From Setophaga petechia (taxonomy: Eukaryota > Chordata > Aves > Passeriformes > Parulidae): a stretch of 64,000 nucleotides of DNA. The notes below the pieces were generated by a model that worked only from the letters and a program-made list of their open reading frames with translations, ran no database searches and had not been told where the DNA came from. The DNA lies in NCBI GenBank assembly GCA_024362935.1, contig JANCRA010000001.1:60044930-60108929 (forward strand), in the 5' to 3' direction. The position numbers were made by a program, and so were the translations under genes. Shown in pieces: positions 13,101-25,100 of the stretch (its first letter is position 1; the number at the start of each line of letters is the position of its first letter).

Positions 13101-16100
13101 ATCCTTGAAAAAGTGATCATTTAGCTTCCATCATGGTAGCATTTTGGAAAACCCAGGCTTTGGAGTCGTGGTATTGGACATCCAGAGCCAAGCCTGCATT
13201 TTTTGTGTCCTGAAAGGTAACTGACAGTTTCCCTCACCCAAACCTACTCTTTTCCCTCTGCATTTTTTCTGTCTTGCAGTGTTTGGGGGATGAGAAACAA
13301 ATGCAAAGTGCAGCCTGCAGCAGTTCGATCTGTGAGCCCAGAACACCAGCCCCTGCTGCATCTGCTTCCATAAAGCCAGCAAAAATTGATTGCTGCTTCT
13401 CAGAGATGTGCTGGAGGGAAGCTGGCAGAGAGAACCCGCTCCTTTTCAGCCAAGGGAAAGCAAAAACCCCTGGGCACTGCTGTATTTATGTTAAAACCAG
13501 CAAATATTCCCTCTCACTGAGAACCTTTGGTTTGGAGCCTCGCTGAGAACACTTGGCTGGGAGCAGAGGGGTTTTTTTGTAGCTAGAGAAAAATTGTTCT
13601 GTTCTGAATCTCTCCAGGTACCTGTGGCCAGGAGATCCTTCTGTGGTGCTGTGGCATCAAGGTTTTTATGTAGGGGGAGCAGTCTGCCAGCTGTGCTCTG
13701 ACCTGGCATGGACACAGAGTCGTGACTTACTGCAGGGTTTGGCTTTAGGAATTTCAAATTCAGGTTGCTTTGGGCCATTGATTCCTGGTGACTTACAATT
13801 TTCACTGCTGAGAAACCATGTGGACAGTGAATACCCCTTTAATCAATTGCCTAGAAAATCTGAGTCTCTATAATGGCTTCTCACATACTGAATAGGGCAA
13901 TAAAACATTTAGCCCCTTTGAAATAATCTAGTGTATAAAAACCCACTGCAAAGCTAGCACAACTTGCACCACCCAGGAAAAAAAGCTGTGAATTTCACTT
14001 GGGTTTCAGAGTTGCTTTGTTTTGCTCCTTCCTGGCTGCCAACACTGCTCTGTGTGTTGCCCCTGTGCCAGGTGAGTGCCACCCAGACTGTGTGAGCTGC
14101 TCCCAGGCCTCTGATCACTGTGACTCTTGCCGGGACCCCAGGAAGCTGCTGCAGGACGGGCGCTGCGTGGAGATGTGTGGAAGAGGCTTCTACCAGCACG
14201 GGAGGGCCTGCCTGGGTGAGTTCTGCAAGGGGCTCGTCTGCTGCATGCTGTGCTTTGGGCTGTGGGATCCCATGGGCTCATCCTGAAGAGGTTGGGAAAG
14301 CATCCAGGCATGTGCTGTGCAGTAACCATGAGACTTTGGGAGGTTTCAGAAGGAAGCAGAAGCAAGTTCTTGAACTCTTGAGCTAAAAGGAGGCAAAATA
14401 ATCACATTTTGTCAGACCGGAGGGGGGTCCTTCTGCATCAGGGATTTGGGATTGATTTTCCTTCTCTCCTTCCTTTCTCCTGGCAGCCTGCAATGAAACC
14501 TGCTCAGCCTGCAGCAATGGATTTGAGTGCTCCTCATGCCAGGCACCCCTGCTGCTGAAGGACGGGCAGTGTGTGCCTTCCTGTGGGCAGGGCTATGTCC
14601 AGAATCAGCTCCTCTGCACAGGTACCTCCAAGCACAAGGGGCTGCAGCCCTCTGGGATGGCAAAGCAGCAGGCAAAGCTTTACCTGGGCTATGAGAACCC
14701 TCTCTCTTGAGGCATCTGCTGTTGACATAGCTGTTAATGTTCACCCTTGAGTAAAGGAAGGAATGAGTGAACAGAGAAACCAAGCCATGCAGGGTAACAT
14801 TGATCACTGCTTGGGGAAATATTCGTGACAATTCCTCAGTGGATCAGTTCTGTTGTGTGATTCTTTGACTTCAGTACAGACTGCCTGCAAAGTGCTAGGA
14901 TATGGTACTCTGAGGTGTATAGAAAATTTCCTGGAGGGGTGGGGGATTGATAGAACTCAGGTAATACTTTCTGGGGCAGTTTCCTTCTTGGTTTTGCAGT
15001 CCATACCATGTGCTCTTCCTGGAAGTGCATTGAGCTCGCTGCTCTCAGGAAGCATTCATACAAAGTAAATTGATAATTCTATAAAACACTGAGCAGTGTC
15101 TAAATCCTTTATCTTAGCAGTTGGAAAGACTGAGAGTAAGATTAGAAAGTTAGCTTTCTCTTTGATGGGACTATGACAGTGCTTTTATGAGCTTCCCCTG
15201 CTCCTTTGAAATACTTTAAACTCTTCCCAAACTGTAAAGCAACTGCTTTTTCATCATGGCAGTTTAATTGTTTTCTCTAAAATTAACACTTTTCTCATCT
15301 TGATGTTGGCCTTTTTAGAAGGCTTCTAATTATTTCTGCAGCTCTGATTCAGCAGAGGGGTGGAGCAAATGCTTAACTTCTGAGCCATCACTTTAATTTC
15401 TTTGGAGCTAACCCTCCTGCTCAGAATTAAATACAGGCTGAGGGCTTCTGGCATATTTCAGGGCAAAGCACTTTAGAGGGTAAGTCCAGCTTCCTTTTCT
15501 GAAGTGGCTTCCCTTGAAGAGCTGATTACTTGTTTCAGGTTGTGAAAGTCTGTAAAACCTCTGTCCTCCAGCAGCCACTACAGCCCAGGGTACCACTGTG
15601 GATGTATAAAGAGAGAGAGAGAAGCCAGAGAGAGACCCAGTCCAAAAGAATTTGTAGGCTTAAGTATCAAATAATCTTCTCCTTCATTTGGTTTTATTTT
15701 ATAATTTCCTTTCCAGCTGCTGCTGGTGGTTTAATTGGCAGTGCCCATGTACTGCTGAAGGGGTAGGGAAAGGCTAATGTTTCATTTTATTGCAGGTTTG
15801 TAGATTACTGATTGTACACTCCATCCAAATTTGCAGTCACGCATGCTTGTGGCTGAATGTTGCTGGGAAAATTTGTTCCTCTTTCCTCAAGGGAATTGAA
15901 CCAATTTGCTTTAGTTCTGCCTGGCTGCATTTTCTGCATAAAGTCAAACCAGTGGAGAAAGTCTTAAGTTTCAGATGCTGTCCATAAAAAAATGGCCATT
16001 CAGTCTTTTCCTTGTATCCTCTTTATTGCTGCAAATCTCTAATCAGATTGTCGAGACGGGCCTCAGACTGCTCCAAAAGATTTTCCTCATAATGGTTTTA

Positions 16101-19100
16101 ACATCTACAATAAGCATGTTCCAAAAGCACAGAAAGGATGAACTAGACTGTGTTAATTGCTGTAGCTCCAGTAAACTCCCTCTTGAGGAATTTGCTCTGG
16201 ACTTGAAAGAGACTTAACACCAGGTTTCTTGCTCTGGCCTCTTGTTGGAACACTGTTGTTTGTATTGTAGAAAAACACAGCGAATTAGCCTTTCCTTTTG
16301 TTCATGTTTTATAACAGCTGGTTTAATTGAGTCTCTTTTGAATTTTTGATTACAGTTGTTTGATCTCTACCCTATTTGAATCCTACACTGGGGTTGTTTC
16401 CTACCCCCATCCCTCCACTTGCTTTTGTGAAGAATTAAAACCATTAAGAGAAAGTAGAATTAGGGATAAAAGGTAATAAGTTCAGTTATGTAGCAGTGGA
16501 TTTAAAGTTCATGGTTGAGTTTGTGTCAGGCAGAGTGGTGGGCTCTCCCTTGGCAGATACAGAACTCCCTCACCAAAGGCAAAGCAAAGGGAAGCAAAAA
16601 TAAACTATGTCAGCATGGTAGAATGGAAGGGCTCGAAGGACTCGCAGTGTTCAATGCTCTCACTGCATTTTTCTTACTTAATTATTTATGTTTTCAGGAT
16701 TATTCAAAAGCCCAGGCAGAACTGGAGTGTTCCTGCTTTCATCTCCCAAAATGCCAATGTTGAAGTGTGTAACTTGACACTAACAGACCCTGCTCACTCT
16801 GGAGCAAAGCACTTGGATTCCTGCTGCCTACATGTTGCTTTTCCCTGCTGTTCCTGGGCTGTGGAGGATCCTCCAGGATCCAGCACAGCTGAGCTGAGCT
16901 TGCCCAGCTCCCAGGGAGGAGTGCAGGGCAGAGGGGGCACAGATCCATGGGACCCCAAAGCCCAGCAGTGCCTTCTGTGTTCTTACTGGAATACCACTGG
17001 CATTGCCCTGCTGCTGTGGTCAGACCTGGGAGGGTTTCAGGTGTTTGCAGAAGTTTGGTGAGCTACAAAAGAAGCCCCTACAGATCCCAACTGGAAATAG
17101 CCAGGGGGGTGGAATCAGCTTCCTGGCTGTGCAGTCACTTCTGTTGATTTATTTTCACACAGCCACTTGGTTGCTGCAGGCAAAGATGTTTGAGCTGACA
17201 GTGGCTCATGGAATGCTTCCATTTCCCTCCTGTTCTTTCTGTGGAGTTGGTGCCTGGCTGCTTGGGTGAGGAGCAACTGCTGAGCCTGGCAGGGATCCAG
17301 TGCTGAGGGAGCCAGGAATTCTGGAGTCAGGGTGTGTAATCACAGAATCAGGGAATCACAGAATGGTTTGGGTTGGAAGAGACTGTAAAGATTTTTGTGT
17401 TCCAACTCCTCTGCTGTGGACACTTTTCTCTGTCCCAGGTTGTCAGAGCTCCATCCAATCTGGCCTTAAACACTTCCACGGATGGGGCAGCCACAGCTTC
17501 TCTGGGCAACCTGTGACAGAGCCTCACCCCCTCACAGGGCTTTGCCAAGGGCCAGCAAGAGCCAACTGGTAACTGTTTAGAAACACAGCCAGGCTGCCAG
17601 CAGGGAAAAGTGTCTCCTGGAAAGGAGCAACACCTCTAGGGAGGAATTGAGAACTTTGCAAATGGTTGTGAATGTTCAGATGTGCTGACATACTGAGGCA
17701 GGTTAACAGGCAGGGGTCCCAGCTGTGCAGTGGGTAGTCTGCAATTAAAGGATCCAAGTCCTGGCACCCACTCTTTAAAAAACATGTTGAAAGTTAGAGT
17801 GAGCTCAGAGAGGAGCAACACAGGTCTGGAAGGTGAAGTGAGGACATTTCACTGCTTAGAAATTTACAGCATGAACTCATACTCTGCAGTCAACTTTGAG
17901 AAATCATCCAAGCTGGAATGAGATGCAGGTTTTGTATCAGCAAGGGAAATTATCGACTGGAGCAGGAAACTGTGCTCAAGCTCTGCCTTGGGATGGGATG
18001 GTTGGTGTTTGTTGTGTTGGGATTGTGAGGGGAGGATCCTACCCAGTAAAGGATGCCCAGGGTCCTTTTGAGACACCTCTCGCTTTGGGGCGCTCAGGAA
18101 CGCGAGGAGCCACAGCATTCTGGAAAGATCTGGAAGGAGGTGGAGGGAAAGAAGATACAGGAGGGTGAGAAGGAGGAGAGCAAGCAGCTAATCAGGACAA
18201 GCTAAGAGAAAATAAACCAGGGTGGAAGTGTGGAGAAAGAGCATCCAAAATGCCCACGGACCAAGGGTATGAGCTCAAATGTCCTGTGTCTTGCCCCCTG
18301 AACACTCCCTGTTCTAACCCCAGGTGTTCAGTTTCCTCTGTGTGAGATGGAGCTGATAGTTCTTCCCTGCCTAGGGCAGCAGGGAAATCCCCTGGGATGG
18401 GATGCTGTGCCCCTCTGTGCCACAGGACTCGTGTATAATGTGCTCTCAGTGCTGTGGATGAGCTGCTGTGCCTGCAGGTCCCTGCATTGCACTGATGCTG
18501 CTCACACATGAGCTCTTCTTGGGTGGCTGCAACTTCAGGGCAGTGTTGGCAGGGCAAACATCAAGAAGTTCCCTTTTCTCCCACCTGCCACAGACTGGGA
18601 GCACAAGCATTGGAACATATTTGGGTGTAATTGAGGAAAACAGCCACAACCTTAAAAGCTACAGGAATTGTAGTTTGCACCGTTCCTGCAACACTGGTAG
18701 CACAGGATTTGATAGGTGTCTGTGTCCCATATTTTCCCCAGGAATTACTCAGTCTGAGCACGTGAGGTTTCCTCGTAAGTCAGTTCCTTCTGCACCTGGA
18801 AGGACAGCAGGAGTTGTTTCTAGAAGCAGGCTGGCTTGTTTTTCTTTCTGCCAAACCTTGACTGCAGCTCTGCAGCACGACTCTGTGTTTGTGCCTGGAG
18901 CTTGGTTACTGTCAGCCTGAGCATCTGAGTTTTAAGGAGCCTCTGATGGGATCTCTTCCTATTTCCCTTTGTGCTCCAGGGACTTTAGAGTGTTCCAGCA
19001 CTCCTCCTGGGGTGGGAACAGCTACACCATCTTCTCTGGTCTGTGCTGCTGCCACATTCCAAAACGTGCAAAACGCAGCTGGGAGTTGTCCTGCTGGGAT

Positions 19101-22100
19101 GGCTTGGGTGAAAGATTGCAACCTAAGAGCAGCAGCGGGTTGTGTTGGTTATTTTTCATCTTCTGTAGCAGTGAAAGCCTGAGCACACCTGAGAAGAAGT
19201 ACAGGGGTGCAGGCCCTGGGCTGTAAGGAGCTGCTTGAAGGGGGGTTGTTGGCTAATCCTGCACTTTTCTCCTCTGCAGCCTGCCATGAGTCCTGCTCCT
19301 CCTGCTGGGGAGCTGCTGAGAGCCACTGCCTGTCCTGCAGGGACCCATCACACGTGCTCCAAGCTGGGCTCTGCCTGACCAGCTGTGCCCAGGGGTTCTT
19401 CCCAAAGGATGGTGTCTGCACTGGTAAATACCTGTGAGAGGAGTGCTCTGCACAAGCAGCAATCAATATTTCATTTTGCTGTGCAGCAGCTGGGGCTTTA
19501 TTCATGTCTGACAAGCCAGCTGCACCCTGAGTATTCATAGGGGATGAGGGAAACTGCTGTTTGTTTGTGAGATTATTAATTCATTTACACTAATCAGATG
19601 CTGAAAGGTTTGAGGGGTTTTTCCTTGCTGAACAGCTTGAAAAGCTGGGCTCTTTCTGAGGGCTTGACAAATCCATTTGTCTGTGGAAAGAAAAATGGCC
19701 TTTGCCAGCAGCTTTCTGTAAATTTAATTATAATTCAGCATCACAGTAACTAATACCTGCACAGCAGATGTGCCTTGGGAGGTGGGAAGGTTTGCTGGGA
19801 AAAAGGGAGAAGAGGTGGCTAGAGGGGATTAAAAGACATAAGTCAAACAGATCCTGAAAGGGAGAAAAAAGATCCCAAATAAGGAATCTGGCATTTGCCA
19901 CATGGATTCCAGTCTAATCTGGGTTGCTGTTGGCAGCCACCTCCAGGTGCTTGGGAGGACTGTCCATAGTCAGTCAGGGCTTGTTGGGCTTCAGGCGTGT
20001 GGCTCACACAGGTGTGTCTGGGCTACAGCTTGATAGAGAAAGCTTAAAAGCTGGAACATGGTGGCAAAATTGTTGCTATTTGCACTTATTCTCAAGGACC
20101 AGGTTCCCCTTCGTTTTGGTCAGTGTCTGTACCAGGCAGCTTTGTTCACCTATGTTTTAAGTGTGCAGGCTTGAAATCTTACAGCTGAAAATAATTTAAG
20201 CTGAAAAGGAAATTTAACTTAGCTTTGGTTCTTATTGCCAGTGGTTTCTCAAAACCCCATAGCTGTTCCTTGAAGCCTCTGAGAGTCAGACCTTTCACCT
20301 TCTACCAAAAACCATGCATTTTGATACCCAGCTGGAGAGCTGCTTTGTCTAGTGAAAAGAAACAGAAATTGGTTAAGCAAAATGCTTGACTCTTCTAAAA
20401 CTCCAGCAGCGTATTGCCTTAGGAAAGCCAGAGTTCCATGGACAACAGGTCAGTTCACTTCAGAGCTGATTGCCTGGGGTAATATAGACCACAGGAATTG
20501 ATAAGAAAAATTATCATGCTTGAGTTTAGCTGCATTTTCCAACTTTGAAGAGAAGGTGGAGGGGGGAAATTGCCATTTTTTGAAATCACCTTTCCCCCCC
20601 CTCCTTCTTCCTGAACAGTCTGGTAACTGCTGCTTGTGAAAATTTATGGGGTGCTTTCCATCCATGGGGAGAGGCTGATGGCTCTGCTGTTCTTCTCGTG
20701 GCAGCTTGTGGCCAGTTCTGTGAGAGGTGCTCTCCAGTGGCAGGCAGGTGTGTGAGCTGTGCTGCAGGGAAGCTGCTGCTCCAGGGGAAGTGCCTCCCTC
20801 AGTGCCCACACGGACATTTCCCGAGCAGCACTGGAAGGTGCACAGGTAAGACGGGTGTTTTTGCAGGTAAGAGGGGTATTTTTGCAGGTAAGAGGGGTAT
20901 TTTTGCAGGTAAGAGGGGTATTTTTGCAAGTAAGAGGGGTATTTTTGCCCTTTCCTAAGCTCTCAGGGCACCCCCCTTGTGTTGTCTGCTCTTCCTCAGT
21001 CATGGGGAAGGAATTTCAAGAGCACAGAAATGGGAGTGGGGACAGAGAATTTGACTTTTTTTGTTGGTTTTTTTTGGTTCACTTGTGATGGATTGTCTCA
21101 AATAACCTCTCTTCCTTGCCAAACATGCTGAGGTACACATTCAAAACATCGTGTGAGTGAGAGTAATTACTGGTAGTACTTATTAATACATGGGCACTTC
21201 TGCTCTCATTAGTTCACCTAGCTGAGTCTGACTCCAGCTGGGAGTTTCCTACAGCTGGAGAAGGCTGTAGTCAGCAGCAGCACCACTCTGAAGGAGTAGA
21301 AATGGGAAGTTTCAGCTCTGTGTGCTCTGTTTCTCTGTCAGCTTGTCACGCTTCATGCTCCACGTGCCAGGGACCTCTGGCCACTCACTGCACCTCCTGT
21401 TCCTTCCCTCTGGCCCTGCGCCAGGGCCAGTGCCTGGAAAGCTGTGGAGAGGGGTTTTACCAGGATCACAACATCTGCAAGGGTAAGCTCTGCAGCTGGG
21501 ATAAGTTCCCCAGCTACTGTAAACCAGGTTTTGTTTTTCCTGTATCCTGTGCTGAACCAGTCAATGCTTAATTCCTGCCTTTCCTGCTGATTGTTTTCTG
21601 CTTCTTTAAAAAAAGTGAATTTTCCCACATACTTTCTGCTTTCAAACCCCCAGGATTTAGTGATTTCTGGGACTTTTTTTTCCCCCTTCTCTGTGTACAT
21701 TGCTGAAATAAATTTACATTGCTCCCAGGTTTTTCTCAACACGATTTAAGAGGTGGGTGAAATTCCACATATACCTAGTATGAAATTCCACATATTTGTG
21801 GTATGAAATTCAACACACATCTGGCAGATTTGCAAAGACTGAGGTAATCTTTGCAGTAGTGGGAAAAGCGAAAATTGGAAAGGTGAATTTCTGTTTTGTG
21901 TGAGCCCTTCACATGAAGGGCTTTTCTCCTGTCATTTCTTTCTGTCCCTCCTAATGAGATTGAGCTCACTGTTGCAGTTCCAGAAATTAAAGGAGAATTG
22001 GCTGTCTGTGGCCCAGGGCTGCAGTTTTTTATTTGTTCACCAGCTTTACTCAGGAAAAGAGCTGCTCCTTGGGGGCGGGGGAGAACAATGTCAAAGTATT

Positions 22101-25100
22101 TTTCTCAAATCCCTGTTCTGTTGTAGAGAGCAGGCCACATGCTGCTGAGACTTGTCTGTTGGGTCTCTGGGAAGCTGTCCATTGTCCTTCTCCCTGGGAA
22201 GGCTGTGGCTCTGATGGCTCTGTCCCCCTGTGCCCAGGTTGCCACCCATCCTGCCGCTCCTGCACCGGCCCAGGGTCCGCGCAGTGCCTGCAGTGCCAGG
22301 CACCCCAGGATGTCCTGCAGCCTCACCTGCCTGGGGAAGGAGCTCTCCATGGCCTTTGTCTCCCCCTCTGCCCATCCCATTTCCATGTGGACAGCACAGG
22401 AGTCTGCAGAGGTAAGAAGAGCTGGTCAGAGCCCTGGGGTTTGGGTGTTACGGGGGAGCTTGTAGAGCATTTGATTTGTACAGCCTTGTGCTTGCCTCGT
22501 GACTGCCATGAGTGTTTAAACTCTGTAACTTTCAAAATGACACATCCTAGCGCTTTTGAGGGAAAATGTAATCTACATAAGACTCCTGACTAAAAGACTC
22601 AGGTATTTTCTTTTTGAATGCCTGTGTTCAAGCCTGCACAGCTCAGCTCCTTTCCATTGAAGCTGAGTACGTGATTTTTAGCACTGACTTACTTTGAAGC
22701 AGGATCAACCCTTAAATCCTTTTCAAAAAAGACTCAGCTTTCTCTTTCTTAGCCCTTGGAGCAGGTCAAGACATCCCACAGCAGTCTTTTCTTTTGAGGA
22801 AGCTCTTCTGCTACATGCCCTGCAGCACAACTGCCATTTCAACCACTTTCCTGAAATATCAACTAGGAAGCTTTTCCATGAAGGCTGAAGTTTGGAAAAG
22901 GGGGTAATGAGATGTACATTGGGGATAGGTGTGATATCCTGCCAGTCAGAGAGATAGTGACTGAAGTAAAGTAGTAATGATAACAATAGTAAAAACTCTA
23001 CAGGTGGCTATTTCTTCCTGTTAGGAAAAAGCTATCTATAAAAGTGGACATAATTTAAAATCCAGTTTTTTTTGCTTTATAGTTCTTCAAAAAGCAAACC
23101 CACAACATTGTGCAGAACCGAAGCATGTTCATATGTAGGGCAAAATGCTAGTTTTGTAGAGTCACAGAATGGCCTGGGTTGGACAGGAACCCTAAAGATC
23201 TCCCTGGCTGACAGCTAAGTGTAATTGTATAAATTACTTTATTTCATTTAATTTCCTCTGTCCAGCCCTGTGTAGTTGTATAAATTACTTTATTTCATTT
23301 AGTTTCCTCTGTCCAGCCCTGTGTCTTGTCTCCCCAGAGTCCAGAGGTCTGCGTTCAACTCACACAGTGGAACCTGTGGCCTCCAACCACTCTAATAAGT
23401 ATGAGGTTTTTGGCTAGTGAGTTTATGTATTTATTTAATCAGATGGCTTGGCTGAAGACAGTTTATTTTAGGGCCAGTTCCAGGAAAGAAATGCAGTTTT
23501 TAACTGCACTTCTCCTTCTTGCTGGGCCATCCTTGTGGTGAGTGTTTGTTTCAGGTGGCCAGTCCACCTCTGTGGGTGTTTGCTCCAGAATGGATGGTAA
23601 CTGTGCAGTGATAGGAAACCCTGCCTGGAGTGGCTGCAGGGTGATAACAGAAGGTGACTTCAGCAGCCGGTGAGTTTGCAGAACCCCAGAGCTCTTCCAG
23701 GGAGGACAAGATGTTGGGCAGCTCAGCTTTGCATTTCATTATTGAACTGTGTGGGTGCAATGAGATATTAAATCTGCAGCTGTCTCTGCCTGCCCCTTAT
23801 CTTCAGGAACTGCTCTCTACTTTGCACTCCTTCCTACCTCTCCCAAGCACATTTTGAGGCAGTAAGGAGCGAAATAAGGCAGAATTAACGTGGCTTTCTG
23901 CGTGTTCTTGTGTCTCCCTGTGCTGCAGAGTGCCACTCCTCCTGTGCAGACTGCATGGGGAATTCCTCCCAGGACTGCACGGCTTGCCCGGCTCCTCGCG
24001 TGCTGCTGCAGGGCAGGTGCCTCCCCTCGTGTCCTGAGGGGCTCTTCAGCCACAGGAACCGCTGCTCCCGTGAGTGCCCTGCAATTACAGAGGCTGTAAT
24101 TTCTCTGAGGGTGTTTAGGTATTTTCAGTCCAATTTCAGGGAATGGAATCTCCTCCTAATGGGAGAGAAACGTGTGTTGCTATAGCACATGAAATAAAAT
24201 GACGCGGACGCGCAGCTCTCCAAGGTTAAAAAGAGGGAAGTTTAATTTCTGACTCCAACATTTATAGATTACTAAAAGTGACAGGGGATTGGGGGATGAC
24301 AGTGCCACCTCTCCAATGGCCCTGGACAAACCAGCAGTCTATCAAATTTCTTCTCCATAAAAGAATGCAAAACAATAAGTTATTTACATAAAGTGTGTGA
24401 GAAAGTTGGTTTCAAGAATGTAAACATCAGGAAGCTTAGAAAATCTAAAAAAAACCAGGGCAACAGACATGCACTTGGAATCGTAAATTGCACTAAGTTT
24501 TGCTCCTCAGGACTGTTTCCCTGAAGATATTTTGTGCTTGATTTCAGGGTGGTGTTCCTAGCTTGTGTATTGTGGAAAAAAACTCTTTAATGGACAACAC
24601 CAAAAAATAAAATGCTTTTATTTAGCAATGCCTCAGATTTAGAGAGAAAAACCTTTCCTAAAAAGTCCATTGCTCTATTTATTCAATTTATTTAGCCAAG
24701 GAACAACTCTATAAATAGATTTATTTGGCAGGCCATTGTAAAGATTCATCAGTTCTGAGGTGTGCACTCCCACCTTAGAGCTGAGGTAACTGCTGAGTGC
24801 TGCTTTACGCCATTTCAGGCTTATAAAAATGTCTGAGAAACAAAATTTCAGTGTCAGGAAAGTGCCACCTTGCAAGCTGTGTCCTTTTATTCCTAAAGAG
24901 CTTTGAAAGTAGTTTTTAAGAATTTTTTACTGACTGGTAGCTGTAGTATTTTTATCTCCCTCAGATCTGTAGCATGGAAAGCTGACATCTGTCGTTCAAG
25001 CTGGGAGGATACAAAAGCAGCCCATGAAATATTTTTGAGTGCTCTTAAGCCACTTTCTCTGCCATGTCTTTGTTGAGCTTTTGGCAGACAGAAGTGGCTA

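Larger units (their letters stand above)
22412..23928. other. Intron after w15
   Basis: 1517 bases with a short CR1 end (23161-23200) followed closely by a 51-base tandem duplication (23221-23322), both listed. Nothing else is recognised. Confidence 0.6.

Noticed and set aside
13999..14071. Hydrophobic, signal-peptide-like translation just upstream of w10
   Set aside because: It starts at TTG without an ATG. The hydrophobic residues come from the pyrimidine-rich acceptor region, and the splice phase fits an ordinary internal exon.
20450..20929. Repetitive antisense open frame over the w13 minisatellite
   Set aside because: The repeated residues are only the reverse reading of the 21-base units. 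There is no independent gene evidence.
21302..21341. In-frame ATG upstream of w14 as an alternative start
   Set aside because: Only 13 residues precede the exon, there is no clear signal peptide or promoter, and the region contains the expected acceptor tract.
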